DNA of 64,000 nt from contig NZ_MSCI01000003.1 in assembly GCF_002954585.1 (NCBI RefSeq), positions 209,967-273,966 of the forward strand, read 5' to 3'. The DNA is from Vibrio chagasii (GTDB lineage Bacteria > Pseudomonadota > Gammaproteobacteria > Enterobacterales > Vibrionaceae). The notes beneath the pieces are model-generated. The model saw only the letters and a program-made list of their open reading frames with translations, was not told where the DNA came from and did no database searches. Both the position numbers and the translations under genes were made by a program. Every line of letters starts with the position of its first letter. Positions within the stretch are counted from its first letter, which is position 1. Positions 36,334 through 44,550 of this stretch are shown one piece after another.

Positions 36334-36345
36334 GGCGGTAGCGTC
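36334..36345 (+). promoter_or_regulatory. ops element (RfaH site) of the wza operon leader
   Basis: GGCGGTAGCGTC matches the ops consensus at 11 of 12 positions (last base C for G). It lies 173 bases before the wza start and shares the surrounding GTGTGG and TACCAA words with the rml leader. Confidence 0.85.
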
Positions 36346-36506
36346 TTTTGGGGTTCATTCTTTTGATGCCAATTGGAAGCAAGGTCACAGTTAGTGTTGC
36401 TCCTTGCTCTTTTGAATGCAGCGTAACTGATAAAATGATTCGTTTAATTCCTTATGGGTGTCCTTTGGGGTATCACAACACATTCCGTTTCTAGAACTTG
36501 GTTAAC

Positions 36507-37643
36507 ATGAAGATTAATAAAAATCGTCTCCTTTTGGCGCTCCTTCCTGTATTACTTGCAGGCTGTACGACTCCAGGTAGTCACCTATCTACTGGTGGCA
36601 AGAATGTGATTCAGGCCTCTGAAGTTCAGCAAGAGTCTGATATTTCTGAAGTGGTGAACGTTTACCCGCTGACTGCACAGTCAGTATCGACTTACCAAAC
36701 GGGCGAACTGTCGGTTTCAAGAGCAAACCCTGAGTTAGACGTAGACATCGCAAAGTATGAATATAAAGTCGGCGTTGGTGATATCTTAAATATTACGATT
36801 TGGGATCATCCTGAGTTGACGATTCCAGCCGGTTCTTACCGTAGTAGTACCGAAGCCGGTAACTGGGTACATGCTGATGGCACCATCTTCTATCCTTACA
36901 TCGGTACGGTAGAAGTGGCAGGAAAAACGGTTCGTGAAATTCGAGCTGACATCGCGACACGTTTGGCTAAATACATCGAAAGCCCGCAAGTGGATGTTAA
37001 CGTGGCGGCGTTCCGTTCTAAAAAAACCTACATCACTGGCGAAGTGTCTAAACCGGGCCAGCAGCCGATCACCAATATTCCATTAACGCTACTTGATGCG
37101 GTTAACCGTTCCGGTGGTCTTTCAGAAGATGCCGATTGGCGTAATGTGTCATTAACCCGCAACGGGGTAGAAGAGAACCTATCGCTGTATGGCTTAATGC
37201 AGCGTGGTGATCTAACGCAAAACCGCCTACTGCAAGCGGGTGATATTGTTCATGTGCCGCGTAACGATAATCAGAAAGTTTTCGTGATGGGCGAAGTGAA
37301 AGAGCCTAAATTGCTTAAGATGGACCGCGTTGGCATGAGCCTAACGGAAGCGCTCAGCAATGTCGGTGGTATTAACGAACTGACGGCAGACGCAACCGGT
37401 GTGTTTGTGATTCGTACTTCTGATGATAAATCAGAACGCATGGCCGACATCTACCAGCTAGACATTGCCGATGCATCGGCGCTCGTGATCGGCACCGAAT
37501 TTGATTTGAAACCTTACGATGTGGTTTACGTAACGGCCGCACCAATCACTCGTTGGAACCGCTTAATTGGCCAACTGTTACCGACCATCAACGGATTTAA
37601 TAACCTGACTGAAGGTGTCGAGCGTATTCGCACTTGGCCATAG
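36507..37643 (+). CDS. wza: Outer-membrane polysaccharide export lipoprotein Wza
   Basis: Wza forms the octameric outer-membrane channel for capsule. From ATG 36507 the protein has 378 residues; a TTG at 36498 is less likely. The lipobox LLAGC places lipid on C20. The poly-export domain (YKVGVGDILNITIWDHPEL near 68-86, PYIGTVEVAGKTVREI near 127-142) is followed by SLBB domains (TYITGEVSKPG, VFVMGEVKEP) and a C-terminal amphipathic helix (WNRLIGQLLPTINGF) that spans the outer membrane. It is the first gene of the wza-wzb-wzc operon. Confidence 0.95.
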   Translation: MKINKNRLLLALLPVLLAGCTTPGSHLSTGGKNVIQASEVQQESDISEVVNVYPLTAQSVSTYQTGELSVSRANPELDVDIAKYEYKVGVGDILNITIWDHPELTIPAGSYRSSTEAGNWVHADGTIFYPYIGTVEVAGKTVREIRADIATRLAKYIESPQVDVNVAAFRSKKTYITGEVSKPGQQPITNIPLTLLDAVNRSGGLSEDADWRNVSLTRNGVEENLSLYGLMQRGDLTQNRLLQAGDIVHVPRNDNQKVFVMGEVKEPKLLKMDRVGMSLTEALSNVGGINELTADATGVFVIRTSDDKSERMADIYQLDIADASALVIGTEFDLKPYDVVYVTAAPITRWNRLIGQLLPTINGFNNLTEGVERIRTWP

Positions 37644-37659
37644 GCTAAGAGACAATGGC

Positions 37660-37693
37660 AATCAGGTCGCATGTTAAATGCGGCCTGATTTTT
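37660..37693 (+). terminator. Intrinsic terminator between wza and wzb
   Basis: A 13-bp stem (AATCAGGTCGCAT with ATGCGGCCTGATT, one wobble) with a GTTAA loop is followed by TTT. It lies inside the operon, downstream of the ops element, so it may limit wzb and wzc unless RfaH is loaded. Confidence 0.8.
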
Positions 37694-37781
37694 ATATTTA
37701 TACCCAGGTCACTTCGGGATGCTTGAATCCTGCCTATTGAAGTCGCTTGGGAGTACAAGCCCAATACAATTAGAGACAGTT

Positions 37782-38222
37782 ATGTTTAATAAAATTTTAG
37801 TCGTGTGCGTGGGCAACATTTGCCGTTCTCCTACGGGGGAGCGCGTTCTTCAACAATTACTTCCAGGCAAAGTGATAGCCTCTGCCGGAATCGCGGCTGA
37901 AAAAAGCCGTTTACTCGGTAAGCCAGCCGATGAGACCGCGATTTTAATCGCAGCAGAAAATGGTATAGATGTGGAAAACCATCAAGCACAGCAAGTGACG
38001 CCTCAACTTTGCGCTCAATACGATTTGATCCTAGTGATGGAGAAGGGCCACTTAGAAGCGCTGACTCAGATCTCACCTGAAGCACGCGGTAAAACCATGT
38101 TGTTCGGTCAGTGGATTGGTCAGAAAGACATTCCCGATCCGCACCGTCAAAGCCGAGAAGCATTTGAATACGCTTATCAGTTGATAGACGAAGCTGCGCA
38201 AGCGTGGGCAAAAAAGCTGTAG
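37782..38222 (+). CDS. wzb: Low-molecular-weight protein tyrosine phosphatase Wzb
   Basis: Wzb dephosphorylates the Wzc tyrosine tail, which capsule assembly needs to cycle. From ATG 37782 the protein has 146 residues. The CX5R phosphate loop CVGNICRS has C9 and R15, and the acid D119 lies in DIPDPHRQS. An upstream in-frame start at 37719 would add 21 unlike residues. It sits between wza and wzc as in group 1 capsule loci. Confidence 0.95.
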   Translation: MFNKILVVCVGNICRSPTGERVLQQLLPGKVIASAGIAAEKSRLLGKPADETAILIAAENGIDVENHQAQQVTPQLCAQYDLILVMEKGHLEALTQISPEARGKTMLFGQWIGQKDIPDPHRQSREAFEYAYQLIDEAAQAWAKKL

Positions 38223-38260
38223 CTTGAGGTTTCGCGTTTAATCCGTGTATACGCCATTGA

Positions 38261-38291
38261 CCGTCGAAGCGTCGAGCCGTCGAACCGTCAC
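38261..38291 (+). repeat. 8-bp tandem repeat upstream of wzc
   Basis: Four imperfect units of CGTCGA(A/G)(G/C) follow one another in the 151-bp wzb-wzc gap. They may be a slippage scar; no function is evident. Confidence 0.5.
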
Positions 38292-38373
38292 AATGGCAAC
38301 AATAACAGAATCATAGACAAGAGGTGCGTCGTTCACCCTCTTGAATAGCAATAATTTAGGAAGTAGCAAACCA

Positions 38374-40545
38374 ATGACAACACAACCCTCCCAGCCATCG
38401 CATACAGATAACTCTGATGAGATAGATTTAGGAAAACTGCTTGGCATCTTATTAGATGCTAAATGGCTAATCATGCTCACCACATTCATCTTTGCTGTGC
38501 TTGGTATTGCGTTTGCGCTGCTTTCAACACCGATCTACAAAGCCGATGCGCTGATTCAAATTGAAGAGAAGAGCTCTGGCGGCATCTCTTCTATGGTCGG
38601 CGATATGGGCGAGTTATTCTCGCAGGAGTCATCAGCAACTACCGAAGTCGAGATCATCAAATCGCGTATGATCTTAGGCGAAACCGTTGATAAATTTAAC
38701 CTAACGACGGTGACTGCACCCATTTACGCACCCATCGTCGGTAAAGGCTTTGCACGCTTAACTGGTGACATCAACCATATTGCGGTCAGCCGCTTTACCT
38801 TGCCAAGTTATGCAAGTGCTTATGGTCACACCATCCAGATTGTTGATGCCGAGCAAGGCACTTACCAACTGGTACGTGATGATGAGCGCGTTATCCTACA
38901 AGGTAAAGTGGGGGAGTTAGCAACGGCCGATGACTACAGCCTGTTTGTCGCTGGGTTTGAATCTCACAACGGTTTTGAATTCTCTATTGCTAAACAAAGC
39001 CGACTAGAAGCGATCGAATGGTTGAAAAAATCCTTGTCTCTGTCTGAGCAAGGTAAGCAGACTGGTATCTTGAAGCTGAGCTTTGAGGGTGAAAACAAAC
39101 AACAGATCACTGAGATCCTTAATCACATCAGTCAGATCTACTTCTTACAAAATGTGAAGCGCAATTCAGCAGAAGCAGAAAAGAGCCTAGAATTTTTAGA
39201 AAGTCACCTGCCAGGCATCAAGTCTGAGCTGACGGGCTATGAAGACACGCTAAACAACTATCGCCAGAAGAACGAATCGATCGATTTGGGCTTAGAAGCG
39301 CAATCTACCCTAAAAGTAATGGTAGAGCTGGAAGCGCAGTTGAATAAACTGACGTTTAAAGAGAGCGAGATCAGCCAGCGCTTCACCAAAGATCACCCCG
39401 CTTATATATCTCTGCTTGATAAGCGTAAAACATTATTGGGTGAGAAGGCTCGCTTAGAAAAGCAGATTCAAAAGTTACCGAAAACACAGCGTGAAGTGCT
39501 ACGTATGACACGCGATGTAGAAGTGAACCAACAAATTTACATTCAGCTTTTAAACAAGGTGCAAGAGCTGAGCATTATTAAAGCGGGTACTGTAGGTAAT
39601 GTTCGTATTCTCGATGACGCCCAAGCGTATAAGCGTGCCGTTAAACCAAAGAAGCCACTGATCGTAGTATTAGCGACTTTGCTAGGCGGCATGTTGAGTG
39701 TGGCGTTTGTATTAGTGAAAGCGGCGTTCCACCGCGGTGTGGAAAGCCCAGATCAAATTGAACAAATTGGTTTGCCGGTTTACGCAGCGGTACCAAAATC
39801 AGATTTACAAATTGAGCTAACCAACCGCTTTAAATCGAAAAAAATACAGACCAAAGGCGCGCAGGCACTGCTGGCAGAATCTAACCCAGCAGACCTTTCG
39901 GTAGAAGCGCTGCGCGGCCTTCGTACCAGCTTGCACTTTGCGATGCTTGAAGCCAAAAACAACGTGTTAATGATCTCTGGCCCGGCGCCAGGCATTGGTA
40001 AATCTTTCATCTCGACTAACTTTGCGGCAGTAGCGGCTAAAACAGGCCAGAAAGTGCTGATCATTGATGCCGATATGCGTAAAGGTTACCTACAGCAAAG
40101 CTTTGGTGTGAAATGGGAAAACGGCCTTTCTGATGTGTTGAGCAACAAACAAGAGTTTGCGCAATCAGTAAAAGCAACACCAGTAGAAAATCTAGACATT
40201 CTTACTCGCGGCCAAGTGCCACCAAACCCATCGGAACTGCTAATGCACCCACGTTTTGCAGAGCTAATGGAGTGGGCATCAAAAGAGTATGATTTGGTGA
40301 TTGTCGATACTCCGCCAGTATTAGCGGTAACCGACCCGAGCATCGTAGGTGCGTTTGCTGGCACCACACTAATGGTGGCACGTTACGGTCAAAACACCCT
40401 TAAAGAGATCGACGTTGCTCGTAACCGCTTCGAACAATCAGGCATCGAAGTGAAAGGCGTTATCTTCAACGCCATCGAGAAGAAAGCATCAAGCTCATAC
40501 GGCTACGGTTACTACAACTACGCGTATTCGAGCGACAAGAAATAA
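38374..40545 (+). CDS. wzc: Tyrosine autokinase and capsule co-polymerase Wzc
   Basis: This inner-membrane BY-kinase works with Wza in polymerisation and export. From ATG 38374 (MTTQPSQPS) it has 723 residues; a TTG at 38341 is possible. It has TM1 near residues 31-52, a periplasmic helical domain with coiled coil (about 55-415), TM2 near 425-447 and a cytosolic kinase. Walker A GPAPGIGKS is at 536, Walker A' VLIIDADMR follows, and Walker B VIVDTPP is near 642. The tail SSYGYGYYNYAYSS holds six Tyr for autophosphorylation. The dispersed repeat starts directly after its stop. Confidence 0.95.
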   Translation: MTTQPSQPSHTDNSDEIDLGKLLGILLDAKWLIMLTTFIFAVLGIAFALLSTPIYKADALIQIEEKSSGGISSMVGDMGELFSQESSATTEVEIIKSRMILGETVDKFNLTTVTAPIYAPIVGKGFARLTGDINHIAVSRFTLPSYASAYGHTIQIVDAEQGTYQLVRDDERVILQGKVGELATADDYSLFVAGFESHNGFEFSIAKQSRLEAIEWLKKSLSLSEQGKQTGILKLSFEGENKQQITEILNHISQIYFLQNVKRNSAEAEKSLEFLESHLPGIKSELTGYEDTLNNYRQKNESIDLGLEAQSTLKVMVELEAQLNKLTFKESEISQRFTKDHPAYISLLDKRKTLLGEKARLEKQIQKLPKTQREVLRMTRDVEVNQQIYIQLLNKVQELSIIKAGTVGNVRILDDAQAYKRAVKPKKPLIVVLATLLGGMLSVAFVLVKAAFHRGVESPDQIEQIGLPVYAAVPKSDLQIELTNRFKSKKIQTKGAQALLAESNPADLSVEALRGLRTSLHFAMLEAKNNVLMISGPAPGIGKSFISTNFAAVAAKTGQKVLIIDADMRKGYLQQSFGVKWENGLSDVLSNKQEFAQSVKATPVENLDILTRGQVPPNPSELLMHPRFAELMEWASKEYDLVIVDTPPVLAVTDPSIVGAFAGTTLMVARYGQNTLKEIDVARNRFEQSGIEVKGVIFNAIEKKASSSYGYGYYNYAYSSDKK

Positions 40546-40745
40546 AGAGCGGTAACGGGATGCGAGTAATCGGGTAACGAAAAGCTAAAAGGCAGATACG
40601 AGTGGCGAGAGTGAAAAACACCACTCGAATCCGCTCTTCATCTTTTTATCTCTTCGTATCTCGATACTCGTCACCCGCATCTGCTCTTAATCTCTTCGCA
40701 TCCCGTTTACTTGTATCTTATCTCTTTATCTAATCGTAAAAATAA
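40546..40745. repeat. Inverted cluster of CTCG/CGAG dispersed repeats after wzc
   Basis: A sense unit (GGGATGCGAGTAATCGGG) starts one base after the wzc stop. Inverted units follow (CTCGATACTCGTCACCCGCA and TCTTCGCATCCCGTTTAC). An inner stem CGAGTGG with CCACTCG gives a hairpin. Confidence 0.7.
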
Positions 40746-40814
40746 CCGTTAAATAGCAGTACCAGTATTCTTGCAATCCTATTTCAAAAAATACGGTGGT
40801 GTTGCTACCACCCC

Positions 40815-41628
40815 CGTCATTCCAGAACTGAGGAACGAAGTATCTGGAATCTGCTTTTAATCTCTTCGCGTCTCGCTATACGTCACCCGTACCTATTTTT
40901 ATCCCCTCGTACCTGCAGTTCAAATTATTCGAAGACTTAGCTTTTGGTTCTCCCCCTTGAACACTGGACTATTGTGAGTAATGGTGTTGATAGAAGGGGG
41001 AGTCAGAGGGGGATGCTAGCGGTGTCTAACCAACCCCTCCCTGCCTCCCCTTATATTAATATTTTTTGCCAAGTAACAATCGTGATAAAGGGGAGGAGCT
41101 AAAAGCAAAACTCGCATACTTTTGTCTTTGACTTTCATATTGCTTGCTCTCTGCCACCCGTTTTTTCATCATTACGTTTATCGATTAATGAAATCGTCAT
41201 TCCAGAACTGAGGAACGAAGTATCTGGAATCTGCTTTTAATCTCTTCGCGTCTCGCTATACGTCACTCGTACCTATTTTTATCCCCTCGTACCTGCAGTT
41301 CAAATTATTCGAAGACTTAGCTTTTGGTTCTCCCCCTTGAACACTGGACTATTGTGAGTAATGGTGTTGATAGAAGGGGGAGTCAGAGGGGGATGCTAGC
41401 GGTGTCTAACCAACCCCTCCCTGCCTCCCCTTATATTAATATTTTTTGCCAAGTAACAATCGTGATAAAGGGGAGGAGCTAAAAGCAAAACTCGCATACT
41501 TTTGTCTTTGATTTTCATATTGCTTGCTCTCTGCCACCCGTTTTTTCATCATTACGTTTATCGATTAATGAAATCGTCATTCCAGAACTGAGGAACGAAG
41601 TATCTGGAATCTGCTTTTAATCTCTTCG
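40815..41628 (+). repeat. 380-bp tandem duplication (two copies plus a partial third)
   Basis: Bases 40815-41194 and 41195-41574 are the same 380-bp unit, differing only at two sites that I found (40887 C / 41267 T and 41132 C / 41512 T). The first 54 bases occur again at 41575-41628. Each unit contains a type B REP hairpin, CTCG repeats and two C/G-rich hairpins (CTCCCCCTTGA / AAGGGGGAG and CTCCCCTT / AAGGGGAG). No coding frame is seen. The 54-bp element at each boundary suggests duplication by recombination between repeats. Confidence 0.95.
40819..40850 (+). repeat. REP-like hairpin, type B (also at 41199-41230 and 41579-41610)
   Basis: A 32-base element with arms ATTCCAGA and TCTGGAAT; it marks the start of each tandem unit and flows into the CTCG repeat. 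Confidence 0.75.
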
Positions 41629-41692
41629 AATCTCGATACTCGTCACCCGCATCTGCTCTTTCGATATCTCGTTTACTCGCATCCCGCATCTA
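41629..41692 (-). repeat. CTCG/CGAG dispersed repeat after the holin gene
   Basis: On the minus strand the holin stop TAG runs straight into ATGCGGGATGCGAGTAAACG and then GCAGATGCGGGTGACGAG. Sense orientation to the upstream gene again. Confidence 0.65.
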
Positions 41693-42025
41693 TTTTTTAA
41701 TCACCCCTCCCGTTAAATACAATCCAATCGCAGCTAACACCGGATAACCAAACGCTTCATTGGTCATTTCTCCCAACGGTTTCCAATCGTAACCGTGCAT
41801 GCAGCCTAGAATGACCATCACATGAAGTGCGACATAGGGTATGGTGAACAACAATACAATGTAGCGTTGCACCAATTTAAAAGGTTCATACGCTTTCAGT
41901 AGTGCTAGCTTGTGCTTCGCCTTTTCTTCATCTGTAAAAAACATCGCATCTCCTGTGTTGGTGATTGCATCTAACCCTTTGCTAATGGAAGACTGGCTTC
42001 CAAATATTCTCCCGAACAACGTCAT
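41690..42025 (-). CDS. Putative phage holin (3TM type)
   Basis: This 111-residue protein starts at ATG 42025, preceded by TAAGGAGCAGT; a longer frame from 42061 lacks such a site. Hydrophobic segments lie near residues 52-75 (IVLLFTIPYVALHVMVILGCMHG) and 90-107 (GYPVLAAIGLYLTGG), with a possible amphipathic N-terminal segment. Size, topology and position downstream of an amidase gene suit a holin that releases the endolysin. I recognise no exact family. It is the last gene of a three-gene lysis-like run on the minus strand. Confidence 0.55.
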   Translation of the reverse strand: MTLFGRIFGSQSSISKGLDAITNTGDAMFFTDEEKAKHKLALLKAYEPFKLVQRYIVLLFTIPYVALHVMVILGCMHGYDWKPLGEMTNEAFGYPVLAAIGLYLTGGVIKK

Positions 42026-42140
42026 ACTGCTCCTTAGTTCATTGATGGTTATATACCACATGTATGGCCTTTGACTGACTAACCTTATAGTTCGACAACC
42101 TTAGCGAGGCCTCTCCTCTACCATTTATCCGTTGAATTAG

Positions 42141-42175
42141 ATTCCCTATCACGTTCGTCCCTCACTGTAGGGAAT
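42141..42175 (-). repeat. REP-like hairpin, type A
   Basis: Reverse complement of the 35-base element at 11800-11834 with three differences; arms ATTCCCTA and TAGGGAAT. Confidence 0.65.
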
Positions 42176-42216
42176 GATGACTAGTTTTATTAAGTTAATA
42201 ATCCCACGACTCCGTC

Positions 42217-42264
42217 ATTCCGCCATTCTGTTGCTTTAGAGGCGAGGAACGAAGTATCTGGAAT
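42217..42264 (+). repeat. REP-like hairpin, type B variant
   Basis: Shares GAGGAACGAAGTATCTGGAA with the 40819 element; its middle is about 16 bases longer. Confidence 0.6.
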
Positions 42265-42362
42265 CTGCTTTTAGTCTCTTCGCTCCTCGTTCTCGCGCCA
42301 CTCACATCTGCTCCTAATCTTTTCGCATCTCGTTTACTCGTATCTCGCATCTGCTCTTAATC
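42265..42362 (-). repeat. CTCG/CGAG dispersed repeat overlapping the amidase 3' end
   Basis: The repeat begins inside the amidase gene and gives its last codons (ADARYE) and stop TAA, then continues downstream. Confidence 0.75.
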
Positions 42363-42798
42363 TCATCACCGGACACGCCTTATTTACTCCCCAATCTTTA
42401 TGGCCCTTTACCGCTTTATCTGAAATAGAGAACTGTTCTTGCAACGCCGCCACCAAGCCAAACAGTGCCTTACGTTGCGAAAACGTGAAATTGTCGTCTG
42501 GTTGCTGCTTTGCGTCACAGCCACCGATCATACAAACCCCAATATTACTTTTGTTGTGCCCTTTCACATGTGCGCCAGTCTGCGATAGCGGCCTACCTAG
42601 CTCTACCTTGCCATCACGACGAATCACAAAGTGATACCCCACATCGCGCCAGCCTCTCTTTTTATGCCAGCGGCGAATGTCATTCACGCCTATGTCTTGC
42701 TGTGGTGGCGTGGCGCTGCAATGCACGGTAATAAAAGAGAAAGCCAAACCGGCGGGAAGGTGACACAAAAAGGAACAAGGGGATGAAGATTGACCCAT
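42334..42798 (-). CDS. T7-lysozyme-like N-acetylmuramoyl-L-alanine amidase
   Basis: This zinc amidase (Amidase_2/PGRP fold) cleaves the MurNAc-L-Ala bond of peptidoglycan, as phage endolysins do. From ATG 42798 it has 154 residues. Zinc ligands are H26 (TVHCSAT), H133 (KGHKDW) and C142 (KACP); the catalytic Y55 (GYHF) and K140 are kept, so it looks active. Its start overlaps the preceding stop (TAATG). No signal peptide is evident, so it would need the holin. The C-terminus LRADARYE is encoded by the dispersed repeat, so the original end has been replaced or extended. Confidence 0.85.
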   Translation of the reverse strand: MGQSSSPCSFLCHLPAGLAFSFITVHCSATPPQQDIGVNDIRRWHKKRGWRDVGYHFVIRRDGKVELGRPLSQTGAHVKGHNKSNIGVCMIGGCDAKQQPDDNFTFSQRKALFGLVAALQEQFSISDKAVKGHKDWGVNKACPVMRLRADARYE

Positions 42799-43166
42799 TA
42801 ATCGCGGCCATTGAGTTCGATGAGTTGCTGGTGGAGTGCGTGACAAAATGCTTCCTCATGTTGTTGTAACCATTGCTGGGATGCAGCTACCTGGCTTAGT
42901 TCCGAATTGCTACGTTTCAGCCAAGCACGTTCCACTGTTTTCGCGTAAGCGTCGTGATAGCGCACATAGCGAAGGTAAGTAATGTAATAGCCAAGGGTTT
43001 CGCGCTTGCTAGCTCGGCTTATCGCCCAACAAACATCCTCATAGCTAACAGCGTTGAAGCCACAAGGTGCAGGTGGTGCGCTATATGCCGAGTTCTGATC
43101 TGAGTAACAGCGAGAGTTAGACTGCGGATAAGGGAGGGAGTAAGAGCAGCACTCTGCACTGGCCAT
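42798..43166 (-). CDS. Hypothetical protein of the lysis-like run
   Basis: This 122-residue protein has ATG 43166 with GAGGCAAC before it. The first 45 residues are rich in Cys, Ser and Pro (C6, C7, C20, C35, C46). The rest is helical and charged, with many aromatic residues (YYITYLRYVRYHDAY) and a likely coiled end (QQWLQQHEEAFCHALHQQLIELNG). No family is recognised. Overlap with the amidase start shows coupled translation. It might be a phage accessory lysis or regulatory protein, but that is a guess. Confidence 0.55.
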   Translation of the reverse strand: MASAECCSYSLPYPQSNSRCYSDQNSAYSAPPAPCGFNAVSYEDVCWAISRASKRETLGYYITYLRYVRYHDAYAKTVERAWLKRSNSELSQVAASQQWLQQHEEAFCHALHQQLIELNGRD

Positions 43167-43381
43167 GTTGCCTCGGTAGACGGAAATAAAAAGAGAGAGG
43201 TGTTTCCCAAAACACCTGCTTGATAGGTTTGATGTTGCATATTGGTTCGAGCCAATTAACTAAACATCCTTTCTTACAACTTATCTCACGGGCGTTGCGC
43301 CCCCAATCCTTAAAAAAGTGTTGTTAATGCTCTGACTATCAATGGATCTCTTGATGAATCAACCGATAACAAGGAGCGTTA

Positions 43382-44464
43382 ATGATGTGTGTTTCTCTCA
43401 TTCTTTCTTTTATGCCACTGAAAACCGGCTCGCCAATTAGCAAATTGGTACTGTTAAAATTGGCCGATAATGCCGACGCGCGCGGCGTGTGTTTCCCCTC
43501 ATTAAATTACTTAGCGCAATATTGCGAAGTGTCGCTAAGAACCGTAACAAGACATGTTAACGAGCTGGAAAAGCAAGGTTTTTTACAGCGGATAAAGCGC
43601 TTTGATGATTCAGGGCGCCAGCGTAGCAACTTGTACCAACTGCGTGTGCCTGAAGGTTGCCATATTGAACAGCGCGACTTAACTCATGACACCTCACAGC
43701 CCGCCACTGTACTGGTAATGGATCCAGTAGCCAGTCACAACCCTAATACGGATCAATCCGACACCCACCAGGAGGCCAACCGATCCAACACGGAGAGTGA
43801 TCCCCTGGCACACATAATCTCTCACAAAGAACATAAAACAGGGCTGAGCCTAAAAACTAACACGCTCGAGAAGAGTCCCTTAGAGAACACAGTGGTGGAA
43901 CTAGGAGATACAAGCACAGCGGATACGCACAGTTCGAAGATCACAAGCACTAACGCCAAAAGCTCGGACACCAAGAGCCCAGATGACGCGGTGATTCACC
44001 TGCTTACCCAAGAAGGAAGTGCACCGATTTATCACGAGTTCTTTACCATATTAGAAAGCACCTACCCCAGCTTAGACGTACTGCAACAACTGCACGCCAT
44101 GCAAGCCTGGTTGTACATTAACCCCGATAAACGTAAACCGTTTGAGCACATTGGCCACTTTGTGAATGGCTGGCTAAGAAGAAGTGCGAAAGCCAAAACC
44201 AAGCAAGGAGCGTTCACACCAATAAAGCGAACCAAAGGGACAAGGACAATCAAGCGAAAACTGCCAATGCAGCAGGCGCAAGCAAACCTTACGAAAGAAC
44301 AACCGCGAAGTAACCACTTACCTCACCAGCATAGCCAATCAGCCACAACGCCTGTGGCCCAAGCTCTGGCTGAATACCAAAGTACTAACACCCACAACCC
44401 TTTTGAAGCACGCATTAAAGCGCTCATTCAATCGAAAGCGCAGATCAAAGATGACACTGAGTGA
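43382..44464 (+). CDS. Phage-type winged-helix replication or regulatory protein
   Basis: This 360-residue protein has a good ribosome site (AGGAG, 5 bases before ATG). A winged helix covers about 15-85 (LAQYCEVSLRTVTRHVNELEKQGFLQRIKRF, then RQRSNLYQL), as in phage O-like and plasmid replication starters. The middle (about 90-195) is low-complexity, rich in Thr, Ser, Asn and Asp. A helical part follows at 200-270 (FFTILESTYPSLDVLQQLHAMQAWLYINPDKRKPFEHIGHFVNGWL), and the tail is basic. It faces the lysis-like run divergently. Whether it starts replication is unknown; no helicase partner is present. Confidence 0.6.
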   Translation: MMCVSLILSFMPLKTGSPISKLVLLKLADNADARGVCFPSLNYLAQYCEVSLRTVTRHVNELEKQGFLQRIKRFDDSGRQRSNLYQLRVPEGCHIEQRDLTHDTSQPATVLVMDPVASHNPNTDQSDTHQEANRSNTESDPLAHIISHKEHKTGLSLKTNTLEKSPLENTVVELGDTSTADTHSSKITSTNAKSSDTKSPDDAVIHLLTQEGSAPIYHEFFTILESTYPSLDVLQQLHAMQAWLYINPDKRKPFEHIGHFVNGWLRRSAKAKTKQGAFTPIKRTKGTRTIKRKLPMQQAQANLTKEQPRSNHLPHQHSQSATTPVAQALAEYQSTNTHNPFEARIKALIQSKAQIKDDTE

Positions 44465-44550
44465 AGCCAAGCTCGGCGCAACCAAAGCAGGGAGCTACCA
44501 AAACCAAGCAACATAATTGAGAAGGCAATAGAAATAGAGGAAAGCGTAAC

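Larger units (their letters stand above)
42026..42333. other. Intergenic stretch made of dispersed elements
   Basis: Between the holin and amidase genes lie a type A REP hairpin (42141-42175), a type B variant (42217-42264) and CTCG repeats (from 42265). No gene is seen. These insertions separate two genes that would normally be adjacent. Confidence 0.6.

Noticed and set aside
40546..41692. CTCG repeats as a CRISPR array
   Set aside because: Units are degenerate, unevenly spaced and in both orientations, with no unique spacers and no cas genes.
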